Source: Crassaminicella thermophila
GTDB lineage: Bacteria; Bacillota; Clostridia; Peptostreptococcales; Thermotaleaceae
Direction of reading: 5' to 3'
Assembly: GCF_008152325.1 (NCBI RefSeq)
Contig: NZ_CP042243.1
Location: forward strand, 124,001-188,000
Length of the DNA: 64,000 nucleotides
In this document: piece after piece, positions 51,205 to 61,129 of the stretch
How the letters are laid out: every line of letters begins with the position of its first letter
Position numbering within the stretch: position 1 is the first letter of the stretch
Translations under genes and position numbers: made by a program
Notes under the pieces: model-generated
Seen by the model: the letters and a program-made list of their open reading frames with translations, nothing else
What the model was told of the DNA's origin: nothing
Databases searched by the model: none

Positions 51205-53499
51205 ATGAAGAATCCTTTTTTAGCAAAAACAGAAAATAAGGAAACTATCATTGAACACACAGAAAAACTGTTAGAAAGAATGGAAGCATTAAAACATATT
51301 TATTCGAATATTAAAAACTTAGATTGGAATATATTAGAGTTAGCTTGTTTATATCATGATTTAGGAAAAATGAATACAAAATTTCAAAATAAATTAATAA
51401 GAAAATTAAGAAGGGTTAAGGAATATACGGATGAATTTCCTGAGGATTTACAAGATGAATTTACGAATATGGAAGAGATTCCTCATGGTTATTTAAGTCC
51501 TGCATTTTTACCCAAAGATGAGTTAAAGAAAAAATTTAGTGATGATGAGCTGAGAATACTATATCAAAGTATATATTTTCATCATTCAAGAAAAAAATTA
51601 GAGAATCATAATGAACTAAAGAGAATAGTAAATGAAGATTTAAATAAATATATTCAGGATTTTAAGTTTGATAGAATTAAAAGTATAGAAAAATTAAATG
51701 AATCATTTATTAGATATATAAAAAGAAGAATACCAGACCAATATGATACCCCTGAAACTATTCGTCAATACATTATGACAAAAGGGCTTTTAAACAAAAT
51801 AGATTATGCAGCTAGTGGTGGAATCCCTATTGAAGTTAAGAATGAGAATTTATTCGAGAAAACAAATACATATTTAAGTAGTGGAGGATTTAAACCTAAT
51901 GAATTGCAAGAATATATGATAGAAAATCAAGATAAAAATAATGTAATTATTGCTTCTACAGGAATTGGAAAAACAGAAGCATCTTTGTTTTGGATTGGTA
52001 ATAATAAAGGATTTTTTACACTTCCTTTAAAAGTATCTATAAATGCAATATATGATAGAGTAGTTGATAAAATAAAATTTGGTAAAGAAAATACTGGATT
52101 ATTGCACTCAGAGACTTCATCAGAATACTTAAAGAGAAATAATAATGAGCTAGATATTGAGTATTATGATCAGACAAAACAGCTATCGTTACCGTTAACA
52201 ATCTGCACATTAGATCAATTAGTAGATTTTATATTTAAATACGAAGGATATGAATTGAAGCTTGCTACTCTTAGTTATTCAAAATTGATTATAGATGAAA
52301 TACAGATGTATTCACCAGAATTAGTAGCGTTTTTAATAGTAGCATTAAAGTATATTACTGAATTAGGTGGTAAATTTAGTATTGTAACAGCTACATTACC
52401 TCCAATTTTTTTAGATTTTATGAAAGAGCAAAATATTGTATTTAATCAGCCATTACCTTTTTATAAAAAGATTGATGGAAAAGTACAATTACGACATAAA
52501 TTAAAAGTGTTTGAGGAAGATATAAATACGGATCATATAAAGAAAAATTATAAAAATAAAAAAGTATTAATTATTGTAAATACAGTAAAAAAGGCTCAAG
52601 AAATTTATAAAAAGCTAAAGTTAGATTTAGATAATGAAACAGAAATAAAGCTTTTCCATAGTAGATTTATTAAAAAGGATAGAAGTAAAAAAGAAAATAT
52701 GATTTTAGATATGGGAAAATTGGAAATTAAAAGAACTGGTATATGGATTACAACACAAGTTGTTGAAGCAAGTTTGGATATAGATTTTGATGTATTATAT
52801 ACAGAACTTTCGGATATAGCAGGATTATTGCAAAGAATGGGTAGAGTGTATAGAAACAGAGATTTAAAAGAGGGACTTGTGAATATATATGTCTATGTAG
52901 GAAAGGATAAATTTCCTTCAGGAATAGGTAGTGGAGATCAATCAATCATAGATAAAGATATTTTTGAGCTGTCAAAACAAGCAATATTAACATATGTAGG
53001 AGATGAGATGAATGGAAAAGAAATAGATGAAAAAGTAAAAATGGAATTGGTAAAACAAGTTTATTCAAAAGAAAGACTTGTAGAGAGTAACTATTACAAA
53101 AAAATAAAGGAAACTATTAAGCATGTGATGGATATTAAAGCTTATGAGTTTATGAAAAAAGAAGTTAATTTAAGAAACATTGAAAATCAAATAGTAATAC
53201 CTAAGAATATTTATGAAGAAAATAAGGAGTTTATACAAAATAACCTGCATACTATTCAAGAAACATCAGATTACAATAAAAAATTAATAGCCAAGAATGA
53301 AATTAAAGAATTTACAATGAGTATACCAAAGTACCAATATGATGAAGCAAAAAGAAACGGTTATATACAAGGAGATTTTATAGAATTAGATAAATATAAT
53401 AAAATACCTATTATCTCATATCCATATAGTTTTGAAAAAGGGTTGACTAGGCCACAAAAAAAGTTAGATGAATTTGATGAAGATTTACAATTTATTTAA
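51205..53499 (+). CDS. cas3: CRISPR helicase-nuclease Cas3
   Basis: This 764-residue protein unwinds and degrades target DNA. The N-terminal HD nuclease shows LACLYHDLGKMNTKFQ and YFHHSR. The helicase has Walker A ASTGIGKTEASLFW (around residue 252), the DExH-box variant IIDEIQM (around 360), TATLPP, QVVEASLDIDFD and LLQRMGRVYRNR. All key motifs look intact. ATG 51205 has GGAAGGTGA 6 to 7 bases upstream; an earlier in-frame ATG at 51187 has none. Confidence 0.95.
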   Translation: MKNPFLAKTENKETIIEHTEKLLERMEALKHIYSNIKNLDWNILELACLYHDLGKMNTKFQNKLIRKLRRVKEYTDEFPEDLQDEFTNMEEIPHGYLSPAFLPKDELKKKFSDDELRILYQSIYFHHSRKKLENHNELKRIVNEDLNKYIQDFKFDRIKSIEKLNESFIRYIKRRIPDQYDTPETIRQYIMTKGLLNKIDYAASGGIPIEVKNENLFEKTNTYLSSGGFKPNELQEYMIENQDKNNVIIASTGIGKTEASLFWIGNNKGFFTLPLKVSINAIYDRVVDKIKFGKENTGLLHSETSSEYLKRNNNELDIEYYDQTKQLSLPLTICTLDQLVDFIFKYEGYELKLATLSYSKLIIDEIQMYSPELVAFLIVALKYITELGGKFSIVTATLPPIFLDFMKEQNIVFNQPLPFYKKIDGKVQLRHKLKVFEEDINTDHIKKNYKNKKVLIIVNTVKKAQEIYKKLKLDLDNETEIKLFHSRFIKKDRSKKENMILDMGKLEIKRTGIWITTQVVEASLDIDFDVLYTELSDIAGLLQRMGRVYRNRDLKEGLVNIYVYVGKDKFPSGIGSGDQSIIDKDIFELSKQAILTYVGDEMNGKEIDEKVKMELVKQVYSKERLVESNYYKKIKETIKHVMDIKAYEFMKKEVNLRNIENQIVIPKNIYEENKEFIQNNLHTIQETSDYNKKLIAKNEIKEFTMSIPKYQYDEAKRNGYIQGDFIELDKYNKIPIISYPYSFEKGLTRPQKKLDEFDEDLQFI

Positions 53500-53515
53500 A
53501 AGTTAAGGTGATACA

Positions 53516-54037
53516 ATGAACTTTGAATTCGAAAAATTTAAAACACAAGGGGTAAAGGTTAACTACTATTATGTATGCAAACGAAAACTATGGTTATTTT
53601 CAAAAGGAATAACCATGGAAGATAATAGTGATCGTGTTTTGAGTGGAAAGCTTGTACATGAAAACTCCTATCCAAGACAGAAGAATAAAGAAATACTGAT
53701 AGATAATATTTTTAAAATTGATATCTTTGATAAAGAATATGTAAGAGAAGTAAAAATTAGCAGTAAAATGTCTTTATCAGACAAGATGCAGCTTATGTAT
53801 TATCTATATTACCTGAACCAACTGGGGATACAGAAAAAGGGAGTTATCAACTATGTAAAAGAAAAGAAGCAAGAGATTATAGAATTAACAGAAGATATGA
53901 AAAAAGAAATTGAAAAAGTACTTGTAGATATAAAAGATATTATAGAAAATAAAACTCCTCTTAAAGCAATTAACCTACCTTATTGTAAAAAGTGTGCTTA
54001 CTATGAGTTTTGTTATGTAAAGGAGGAGGAAGAATAA
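53516..54037 (+). CDS. cas4: CRISPR adaptation exonuclease Cas4
   Basis: This 173-residue PD-(D/E)XK nuclease with Fe-S cluster trims prespacers. YVCKRKLWLFSKG supplies the first Cys, EVKISSKM the catalytic Glu-x-Lys, DKMQLMYYLYYL the following helix, and LPYCKKCAYYEFCY the C-terminal three Cys. Its stop overlaps the cas1 start (TAATG). Confidence 0.92.
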   Translation: MNFEFEKFKTQGVKVNYYYVCKRKLWLFSKGITMEDNSDRVLSGKLVHENSYPRQKNKEILIDNIFKIDIFDKEYVREVKISSKMSLSDKMQLMYYLYYLNQLGIQKKGVINYVKEKKQEIIELTEDMKKEIEKVLVDIKDIIENKTPLKAINLPYCKKCAYYEFCYVKEEEE

Positions 54038-55010
54038 TGGGAAGAGATTATTATATTTTTAGCAATGGGAGATTAAAAAGAAAAGATAATACTTTATATT
54101 TTATTGATAGTGGGGAAGTGAAAAGATCACTGCCCGTTGAACAAATAGATAGATTACATTTATATGGTGAAATTGATTTAAATTCGAAACTTTTGAATTA
54201 CCTAGCAAAATATGGATTATTGTTAAACTTCTATAACTATTATGGATATTATTCAGGAACCTATTATCCAAGAACTAAAAAAGTATCGGGATTTTTAATT
54301 GTAAAGCAAGCAGAGCACTACAGTGATCATACAAAAAGAATGTATTTGGCAAAATGTTTTGTAGATAGTGCAGCTCATCATATATTAAGAAATTTGAGAA
54401 GATATAAGGAGAGTTTATTAATGCGATAGAAAACGAAAGAAAAAACATAAATCCAGCACAAAGAATAGATGAATTAATGGGCGTGGAAGGAAGAATTAGA
54501 AATATATATTACCAAGCATTCAATAATATTTTGAGAGATGATTTTAAGATAGAGAGAAGAGAAAAAAGACCTCCTACTGATCCGATAAATGCGCTAATTT
54601 CTTTTGGAAATAGTCTTATGTATACAACGGTTATAGGGGAAATTTATCAAACCCAATTAGATCCTACAATCAGCTATTTGCATGAACCATCTACAAAAAG
54701 ATTTTCTCTAAGCTTAGATATATCAGAAATTTTTAAGCCTTTGATTATTGATTCTATTATATTTAATATGATTAATAATAGAATGATAAAATTAGAGGAT
54801 TTTGATATTCAAGAAGGAATATGTTTTCTAAATGAACAAGGTAAGAAAAAATTTATCAAAGAATATGAAAGAAAATTAGCTACTACAATAAAACATAGGA
54901 AGTTAAATAGAAAGGTTTCTTATAAAGGTTTGATTAAACTGGAATGTTATAAAATGATAAAGTATTTTATAGAAGATGAAATATATTTTCCTTTAAGGGC
55001 ATGGTGGTAG
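54037..55010 (+). pseudogene. cas1: CRISPR integrase Cas1, interrupted by a frameshift
   Basis: Two frames give one Cas1 of about 324 residues. The first part starts MGRDYYIFSNGRLKRKDNTL and runs to LRNLRRYKE, then stops at TAG 54427. The second continues in the -1 frame as FINAIENERKN, then ELMGVEGRIRNIYYQAFN (catalytic Glu helix), SFGNSLMYTTVIGE, DPTISYLHEPSTKR (His) and SLDISEIFKPLI (Asp). The shift must fall between 54408 and 54429; one missing base, for example in the TTT at 54414-54416, explains it. No good slippery heptamer is present, so it is a mutation or a sequencing error. If real, spacer acquisition is lost. Confidence 0.88.
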
Positions 55011-55012
55011 AC

Positions 55013-55279
55013 ATGTTTGTTATTGTAACTTATGATATAGTAGAACCAAGGGTAATTAATAAAGTAAGAAAGATTCTTAAAAAATATCTTATATGGACAC
55101 AAAATTCTGTTTTTGAAGGAAAGATTACACAAGGAAAATTGCATCAATGTCTTTCAGAAATAGGAAAAGTAGTTGACAAAAGTGAAGATTCCATATATGT
55201 ATATAGAGTAGGAAATCACAGAAATGTGACTAAAGATGTTATTGGGCAAGAAAAAAGTTTTGACGAGTTATTTTTGTAA
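55013..55279 (+). CDS. cas2: CRISPR adaptation protein Cas2
   Basis: This 88-residue ferredoxin-fold protein pairs with Cas1 in spacer integration. MFVIVTYDIVEPRVINKVRKIL with the conserved Asp, and TQNSVFEGKI are typical. ATG 55013 follows the cas1 stop by 2 bases; an upstream in-frame GTG lies within cas1. Confidence 0.94.
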   Translation: MFVIVTYDIVEPRVINKVRKILKKYLIWTQNSVFEGKITQGKLHQCLSEIGKVVDKSEDSIYVYRVGNHRNVTKDVIGQEKSFDELFL

Positions 55280-55463
55280 TTGCAGTGAACCTATTTTTAA
55301 ATCAATCTTATCTCAGGTATTGATAATACTTGTCTAGAAGTATATTGAAAAACAATATCATTTGCACGACTGAAGGTTTACTGCAAGAAGGTATATTTAC
55401 AAGATTTCAATACTTGCTTTAATTATAGTAAAAGCAAGGGATATAAGCATGCATTAAAAGTGG
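55280..55463 (+). promoter_or_regulatory. CRISPR leader with inverted repeat and hairpin
   Basis: This AT-rich gap lies between cas2 and the first repeat. It holds a 13-bp inverted repeat with one mismatch (TTGCAGTGAACCT at 55280-55292, AGGTTTACTGCAA at 55374-55386) and a hairpin, CTTGCTTT/AAAGCAAG, at 55413-55438. It probably contains the crRNA promoter and integration anchoring sites. Confidence 0.75.
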
Positions 55464-56591
55464 ATTTATCTTAACTATGTGGTATGTAAATATAGGTTCG
55501 GTAAAAATTTTAAATGCAAATGAAAGATTTATCTTAACTATGTGGTATGTAAATTTAAAAAACTCAATGATTTCATCAAGGCTCTCTGACTCATTTATCT
55601 TAACTATGTGGTATGTAAATTTAAGCTTGGTAAAGGAGCTAGTATTCTCTTATCAGTATTTATCTTAACTATGTGGTATGTAAATTAAACTTTAAATTTT
55701 TCAGCAAAACTGTTCCTACCTATTTATCTTAACTATGTGGTATGTAAATAATAGCTCCCTCAATTCTTTAAGTGTCAATTTATCCATTTATCTTAACTAT
55801 GTGGTATGTAAATTTTTATCAGCTACTTTTGTAACTGCTTCATTAGCAGATTTATCTTAACTATGTGGTATGTAAATGGTAATTATGAAGTTATTTTAAA
55901 ACCTGTGAGTACTATTTATCTTAACTATGTGGTATGTAAATTTAAGGAAAATATACAAGATTTAAAAACTGCAAATGATTTATCTTAACTATGTGGTATG
56001 TAAATAAAAAATCACCAAGCAGACTATCATCTGTACCGCTGATTTATCTTAACTATGTGGTATGTAAATATTTTAGGTTCAAATTCAATTGTAAATGGAA
56101 AATATATTTATCTTAACTATGTGGTATGTAAATTGAAATATAAACGCTATACCTACAAGAAATCCGAATATTTATCTTAACTATGTGGTATGTAAATACT
56201 TTTCGAAATGAAAAATTGATTCAACTATTGCATGGGATTTATCTTAACTATGTGGTATGTAAATAGACAAACATTTCTTAGAGAAGCAGCATCCATCCCC
56301 GATTTATCTTAACTATGTGGTATGTAAATAATAGAAAATATCTAATCCTATACCACTAAAAATAAGATTTATCTTAACTATGTGGTATGTAAATGCATAG
56401 AGCTTAAGCGTATCTTCTAAATTCATGTTAGATTTATCTTAACTATGTGGTATGTAAATTGTGATAGTGTTGAACAATTAAATCATACTTTCTTGATTTA
56501 TCTTAACTATGTGGTATGTAAATTATTTTCCAGCTTCATATTGACCTAGTTTAACTCTTTCGATTTATCTTAACTATGTGGGAGTTTAAAT
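55464..56591 (+). CRISPR. CRISPR array, 18 repeats of 28 bp, 17 spacers
   Basis: The repeat begins ATTTATCTTAACT and ends GTGGTATGTAAAT. Copies start at 55464, 55527, 55593, 55658, 55722, 55786, 55850, 55914, 55978, 56042, 56106, 56170, 56237, 56302, 56367, 56432, 56496 and 56563. Copies 1-17 are identical. The last (from 56563) is degenerate in its 3' half (GGGAGTTTAAAT), marking the leader-distal end. Spacers are 35-39 bp, mostly 36, and all differ. A preceding G is shared by many copies, so the repeat could be taken as 29 bp. The 8-base 3' end ATGTAAAT should be the crRNA 5' handle. Confidence 0.98.
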
Positions 56592-56658
56592 ATAGAACTA
56601 CCAATGCTATACTATTATTATGATGTAGGATCATCTAAAAAACTAGAAAGGAAATAAA

Positions 56659-57204
56659 ATGGATAAAATAAAAGTTTTAAAAAATTATATAAACACAAAA
56701 AATATTGATTTTATGCAGGAAATATCCCCTAAAGAATTGCTTGTATCACAAAAGGTAAGAGATGCTTGTATCAAAAATAAATGTGGTCAGTATAATAATA
56801 ATTTTATGTGTCCACCTTATGTAGGGGAGATAGAAGATTTTTTAAAAAAATTGGAGGGATATACAAAAGGTTTTCTTATATTTGTAAAGGACAAGATAGA
56901 TGACCCATCAGATTTAAACCAGTTTTATAAATCTGCTACAATCCTTCATGAGATTATGTTAGATATTGAAAAGAAAGGAAAAGAACTAGGATTTCATAAA
57001 GCATTTGCCTTGATAGGAGGGAATTGTAGACTATGTGATGTATGTAATGCTAAATTAGGAAAAGATAACTGCATAAATCCAAAAATGGCAAGACCTTCTT
57101 TAGAAGCAGTTGGTATTGATGTGATTCATACTTGTAGTCAAAAGGGGATTACTATAGAATTTAGAAAAGACGAAGTTATTTGGGTTGGACTTTTGTTAGT
57201 ATAA
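56659..57204 (+). CDS. DUF2284 cysteine-rich putative metal-binding protein
   Basis: This 181-residue protein has ten or so Cys in a ferredoxin-like arrangement: CIKNKCGQYNNNFMCPPYVG near the N-terminus, and GGNCRLCDVCNAKLGKDNC with a later HTC. The CPPY and CRLCDVC patterns match DUF2284, predicted to bind a metal or Fe-S cluster. The function is unknown. It follows the CRISPR array but is not a known cas gene; it is more likely a chance neighbour. Confidence 0.85.
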   Translation: MDKIKVLKNYINTKNIDFMQEISPKELLVSQKVRDACIKNKCGQYNNNFMCPPYVGEIEDFLKKLEGYTKGFLIFVKDKIDDPSDLNQFYKSATILHEIMLDIEKKGKELGFHKAFALIGGNCRLCDVCNAKLGKDNCINPKMARPSLEAVGIDVIHTCSQKGITIEFRKDEVIWVGLLLV

Positions 57205-57231
57205 AAGGGACAGTATATCTGTCCCTAGTTT
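57203..57231. terminator. Hairpin terminator between DUF2284 gene and aroF
   Basis: AGGGACAG pairs with CTGTCCCT around TATAT (57206-57226). Short T runs flank it on both strands, so it can serve both convergent transcripts. Confidence 0.75.
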
Positions 57232-58001
57232 ATTTCTTCAAAAAGTTCTTTATATTGTTCTATCGTTAAAGATTGATGTCCATCACTCAAAGCTTTTTCT
57301 GGATTTGGATGGACTTCGATCATAAGGCCATCAGCACCACAGGCTAGGGCTGCTTTAGACATTGGCTTTATCAGCTCTCGAATGCCTGTTCCATGGCTTG
57401 GATCTACTATGACAGGAAGGCCTGTTTCATTTTTCATTATTGGAACTACACTTAAATCTAAGGTATTTCTCGTATAGGTTTCAAAGGTTCGTATACCTCT
57501 TTCACAGAGTATTATATTGGTATTTCCATAGGCTGCAATATATTCTGCTGCCATCATCCATTCTCTTACAGTAGCACTCATACCTCTTTTTAAGAGAATA
57601 GGCTTGTCTATATTTCCTAAAGTTTTTAGGAGAGAATAATTGTACATGTTTCTAGAACCGATTTGGATAATATCAGCATATTCAAGGACTATATCCAAAT
57701 TTTTTTCATCCATAAGCTCTGTGATGATAGGGATTTCTGCTTGATTTCCTGCTTCTTTTAAATATTTTAAACCTTCTATTTCAAGTCCTTGAAAATCATA
57801 AGGACTCGTTCTTGGTTTGAATACGCCTCCACGTAAAATATGAACCCCTATTTTCTTTAATGCAAGGGCTGTTTCTAAAATTTGTTCTCTTGATTCTACA
57901 GAACATGGTCCAGCAATAAATATAGGGGGATTGTTTCCACCTATTTTTAGATTTCCAACAGAAACTACTATTTCTTTTCCTGTTAATATTTGTTTATTCA
58001 T
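57225..58001 (-). CDS. aroF: DAHP synthase (3-deoxy-7-phosphoheptulonate synthase), core-only type
   Basis: This enzyme joins phosphoenolpyruvate and erythrose 4-phosphate in the first step of the shikimate pathway. Motifs include [55 protein letters not shown] and VDPSHGTG. At 258 residues it is the bare TIM barrel without the N-terminal ferredoxin-like or C-terminal chorismate mutase regulatory domains, so feedback inhibition is not expected. Met 58001 is used, overlapping the end of folK. Shikimate gives chorismate, the substrate of PabAB upstream in the same operon. Confidence 0.93.
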   Translation of the reverse strand: MNKQILTGKEIVVSVGNLKIGGNNPPIFIAGPCSVESREQILETALALKKIGVHILRGGVFKPRTSPYDFQGLEIEGLKYLKEAGNQAEIPIITELMDEKNLDIVLEYADIIQIGSRNMYNYSLLKTLGNIDKPILLKRGMSATVREWMMAAEYIAAYGNTNIILCERGIRTFETYTRNTLDLSVVPIMKNETGLPVIVDPSHGTGIRELIKPMSKAALACGADGLMIEVHPNPEKALSDGHQSLTIEQYKELFEEIN

Positions 58002-58476
58002 TTTTAATCTTCCTAACTTCTTCTCCTTTAAGATTTTTGATAATATCTTCAATTTTTTTATTATTGATCACAAGATCTTTTGCAATTTCATAAAGGGGGA
58101 CCATAACAAATGCTCGTTCACACATTCTAGGATGAGGCACAGTTAATTTTTCATCATCAGAAGTAAAACCTTCATATAAAAGTATATCTACATCTATAGT
58201 TCTTGGACCCCATCGGATTAGTCTTTCTCTTTTTAGTTTTTGCTCAATATCATTACAATATGCTAACAATGCATAAGGATCTAGAGATGTATTAATCTCA
58301 ACTACAATGTTTAAAAACCAATCTTGATCTGTATATCCTACAGGAGCTGTTTCATAGTAGGAGGATATAGCGGACACATGGATTTGAGGATGATTTTTTA
58401 GGAGTTTAATTGTATTTTGAATATTTTCTTTTTTATTTCCCATATTGCCGCCTATACCAAGATATGCTCTACTCAT
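57994..58476 (-). CDS. folK: HPPK (6-hydroxymethyl-dihydropterin pyrophosphokinase)
   Basis: This enzyme pyrophosphorylates hydroxymethyldihydropterin with ATP. The 160-residue protein shows [52 protein letters not shown] and [16 protein letters not shown]. It overlaps folB by 8 bases and aroF by 8 bases. Confidence 0.96.
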   Translation of the reverse strand: MSRAYLGIGGNMGNKKENIQNTIKLLKNHPQIHVSAISSYYETAPVGYTDQDWFLNIVVEINTSLDPYALLAYCNDIEQKLKRERLIRWGPRTIDVDILLYEGFTSDDEKLTVPHPRMCERAFVMVPLYEIAKDLVINNKKIEDIIKNLKGEEVRKIKNE

Positions 58477-58834
58477 TTTGCTTTCTCCTTATCTCTACAC
58501 CAAAATAATCAAATATGCCCTTCACAGGGGCTTCAGGTTTTCGGATGGTGATATGGATTTCTTTTACTAATGAAAATTGTTCCAAAATTTCCTTTGCAAT
58601 GTTTTCAGCTAAAGCTTCTATGAGATTGAATTTTTTGTTTTCTACAATATTTTTTACAACTTCATAGGCTTCTCCATAGTGAACTGTGTGGGCAACGCAA
58701 TCAGTATTTCCTGCTTTTTTTAGATCTAAATACAGATCTATATCAACAAAGAATTTTTGACCAATTATATTTTCTTCGGGCATGGCTCCATGATAACCAT
58801 AGAAGCTTAAGTTTTTCATTATTATTTTATCCAT
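58469..58834 (-). CDS. folB: Dihydroneopterin aldolase
   Basis: This 121-residue enzyme cleaves dihydroneopterin to hydroxymethyldihydropterin. KNLSFYGYHGAMPEE (catalytic region), CVAHTVHYGEAYEVV, LIEALAEN and VRKPEAPV-like TIRKPEAPVKG are recognisable. It overlaps both folP and folK, so translation is coupled. Confidence 0.95.
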   Translation of the reverse strand: MDKIIMKNLSFYGYHGAMPEENIIGQKFFVDIDLYLDLKKAGNTDCVAHTVHYGEAYEVVKNIVENKKFNLIEALAENIAKEILEQFSLVKEIHITIRKPEAPVKGIFDYFGVEIRRKQNE

Positions 58835-59688
58835 GGTTTTGTTCCTCTTACGATGGCATCTGCTACCATAATAGCTCTTAGGTTTTCTGTGATGTCATGA
58901 ACTCTTAAAATATCCATGCCCTGCATAATGCCGATTACAGATGTAGCAATGGTTCCTTCAATCCTTTCATTTGGAGGCAAATCAAGGATTTTTCCGATCA
59001 TAGATTTTCTTGATGTACCTAAAAGAATAGGAAAGCCCATATCATTGAATTCATCAAGTCTTGACATAACATGGATGTTTTGTTCTGGTGTTTTTCCAAA
59101 GCCAATACCTGGGTCTAGTATGATGTTTTCTTTCTTAATACCACTAGATAATGCAATTTCAATAGATTTTTTTAGGAATTCTTTTATGCTTTGAATAATA
59201 TCTTTTTTATATTCTGTTGTATTTTGATTGTGCATAATACAAACAGGAACATTATATTTTGCAACAACCTTTGCCATATTCATATCTTTCTGAAGTCCCC
59301 ACACGTCATTGATCATATGAGCACCTGCATTTAAGACTGCTTCAGCAACTGCTGCCTTTGATGTGTCTACAGAGATTGGAACATTTAATTCTTTTACGAG
59401 TCTTTCTACTACTGGTAATACTCTTTTTATTTCTTCTTCAACAGAAATTTCTTGATGTCCTGGTCTTGTAGATTCTCCACCTATGTCTATGATATCTGCT
59501 CCTTGTGCAGCCATTTCCTTTGCATGAAGAATCGCTTTATCTAAATGGATAAATTTTCCTCCGTCTGAAAATGAATCAGGTGTTACATTTAAAATTCCCA
59601 TGATATAAGTTTTACTTCCTAGGTTTAATGTATATTCACCGCATTTTATGGTTACTTTTCGTGAAAAATCATATTTTGTATTTTTCAT
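58822..59688 (-). CDS. folP: Dihydropteroate synthase
   Basis: This enzyme condenses p-aminobenzoate with the pterin pyrophosphate and is the sulfonamide target. The 288-residue TIM barrel shows MGILNVTPDSFSDGGK, GADIIDIGGESTRPGH, ISVDTSKAAVAEAVLNAGA, ILDPGIGFGKTPEQN and LLGTSRKSMIG. ATG 59688 is used because GGGGGAAA lies just upstream; the longer frame adds 25 residues without a site. Confidence 0.96.
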   Translation of the reverse strand: MKNTKYDFSRKVTIKCGEYTLNLGSKTYIMGILNVTPDSFSDGGKFIHLDKAILHAKEMAAQGADIIDIGGESTRPGHQEISVEEEIKRVLPVVERLVKELNVPISVDTSKAAVAEAVLNAGAHMINDVWGLQKDMNMAKVVAKYNVPVCIMHNQNTTEYKKDIIQSIKEFLKKSIEIALSSGIKKENIILDPGIGFGKTPEQNIHVMSRLDEFNDMGFPILLGTSRKSMIGKILDLPPNERIEGTIATSVIGIMQGMDILRVHDITENLRAIMVADAIVRGTKPWIK

Positions 59689-59710
59689 AATAATTTCCCC
59701 CTGAAAATTA

Positions 59711-60271
59711 CTAGAATTTAATGAGTGCCATTGCTTCTGATCTTGCTTTTGCATCTCTTTCAAATAATCCTCGTACAGCAGAGGTGATAGTCTTTGAACC
59801 TGGTTTTTTTACACCTCTCATCGTCATGCACATATGTTCTGCTTCTACTACGACTATGACACCATAAGGATCAAGTTTTTCAACTAATGCTTCTGCAATA
59901 GATGAAGTAAGTCTTTCTTGAAGCTGAGGTCTTTTGGCAACAGTTTCTACTACTCTTGCTAGTTTGCTTAGCCCTGTAAGTCTTCCATTTTTAGGAAGAT
60001 ACCCTACATGAGCTTTTCCAAAGAATGGAACAAAATGGTGTTCGCACATTGAGTAAAAAGGAATGTCTTTAACTAAAACTAATTCTTCGTGTTTTTCTTC
60101 TTGGAAAAATATTTCTAAGTGTTTTTTTGGATCTTCATTGAGTCCTGAAAAAATTTCTTCATACATTTTTGCAATTCTTTTAGGAGTATCTTTTAAGCCT
60201 TCACGGTTTGGATCTTCACCAATGGCTTCTAATATTTCTCTTATGGCTTTTTCTATTCTTGCTTTGTCCAT
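59711..60271 (-). CDS. folE: GTP cyclohydrolase I
   Basis: This enzyme converts GTP to dihydroneopterin triphosphate, the first step of folate synthesis. The 186-residue protein has [16 protein letters not shown], zinc ligands in [20 protein letters not shown], and [12 protein letters not shown]. It lies 22 bases upstream of folP. Confidence 0.97.
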   Translation of the reverse strand: MDKARIEKAIREILEAIGEDPNREGLKDTPKRIAKMYEEIFSGLNEDPKKHLEIFFQEEKHEELVLVKDIPFYSMCEHHFVPFFGKAHVGYLPKNGRLTGLSKLARVVETVAKRPQLQERLTSSIAEALVEKLDPYGVIVVVEAEHMCMTMRGVKKPGSKTITSAVRGLFERDAKARSEAMALIKF

Positions 60272-60296
60272 TTGGATTCCTCTTTTCTTTTGAATT

Positions 60297-61112
60297 TTAT
60301 TGATGATAGTATAAATTATAAAAACTTTTTTGCAATAATTTTGTCACATAGTTTTTACTTAAATCAAATACTTTATTCTCAAGTTGTGATACAGGCATAA
60401 TATCCATTAAAGAATTTGTTAAAAAGATTTCATCTGCATTAAAAAGATCTGCCTTATTAAATGTACCAATCTTTAGGTTTAAATTCAGCTTATATATTAG
60501 ATCAATGATCTTATTTCTCATAATTCCTGGCAAAATACCACACTCAGTAGCAGGTGTATATAGTATATTGTTTTTTATAAAGAATATATTGGTATAGGTG
60601 CCTTCACTGATTTTATTTAATACATTTAGAAAAATTGCTTCATCATATCCATTTTCTTTGGCTTTTTGCTTTTCAAGTATATTTTCTAGATAATTGTTTG
60701 ATTTTATATAAGTTAACTTTGAATAAGGATTTTTTTTTGTATCTGCAAAGCATATATGAAAGCCTTTTTTATATTTTTCTTCTGTATATATATTTTCTCT
60801 AGTAAAGAGTAATAAATTATATTGATCTTTGTTTTTTGCATAAAGAATTTTCAATGCACCAAATACCATACTATTGGAATTTATTAAGTTATAGCAATAT
60901 TTTTGTATTTTCTTTAAATCATAGTCTAGCTTAATGTTTAGTTCTTTGCAACCTTTTTTCAATCTTTCTAAATGTTCATCTATAAAAAAAATTTTACCAC
61001 AATGAATTTTTAAGGTTTCAAATATTCCATATCCATATAAAAATGCTTCACTTTCTGGGGAAATACAAGTTTCTTTTGATTTTATTAACGTTCCATTAAA
61101 TGAAATACACAT
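60297..61112 (-). CDS. pabC: 4-amino-4-deoxychorismate lyase (PLP, class IV)
   Basis: This enzyme releases p-aminobenzoate and pyruvate from aminodeoxychorismate. The 271-residue protein resembles the branched-chain aminotransferase fold: [26 protein letters not shown] (PLP Lys), [23 protein letters not shown] and [15 protein letters not shown]. It follows pabB by 17 bases, which supports PabC over a D-amino-acid aminotransferase. Confidence 0.93.
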   Translation of the reverse strand: MCISFNGTLIKSKETCISPESEAFLYGYGIFETLKIHCGKIFFIDEHLERLKKGCKELNIKLDYDLKKIQKYCYNLINSNSMVFGALKILYAKNKDQYNLLLFTRENIYTEEKYKKGFHICFADTKKNPYSKLTYIKSNNYLENILEKQKAKENGYDEAIFLNVLNKISEGTYTNIFFIKNNILYTPATECGILPGIMRNKIIDLIYKLNLNLKIGTFNKADLFNADEIFLTNSLMDIMPVSQLENKVFDLSKNYVTKLLQKSFYNLYYHQ

Positions 61113-61129
61113 AGAATCACTTCCATTTA

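Noticed and set aside
54410-54422. Programmed frameshift in cas1
   Set aside because: GTTTATTA does not form an X-XXY-YYZ heptamer in the zero frame, so a mutation or sequence error is more likely.
55477-55668. 63-residue open frame inside the CRISPR array
   Set aside because: It consists of repeat translations (MWYVN repeated) and spacers; the repeat happens to lack stops in this frame.
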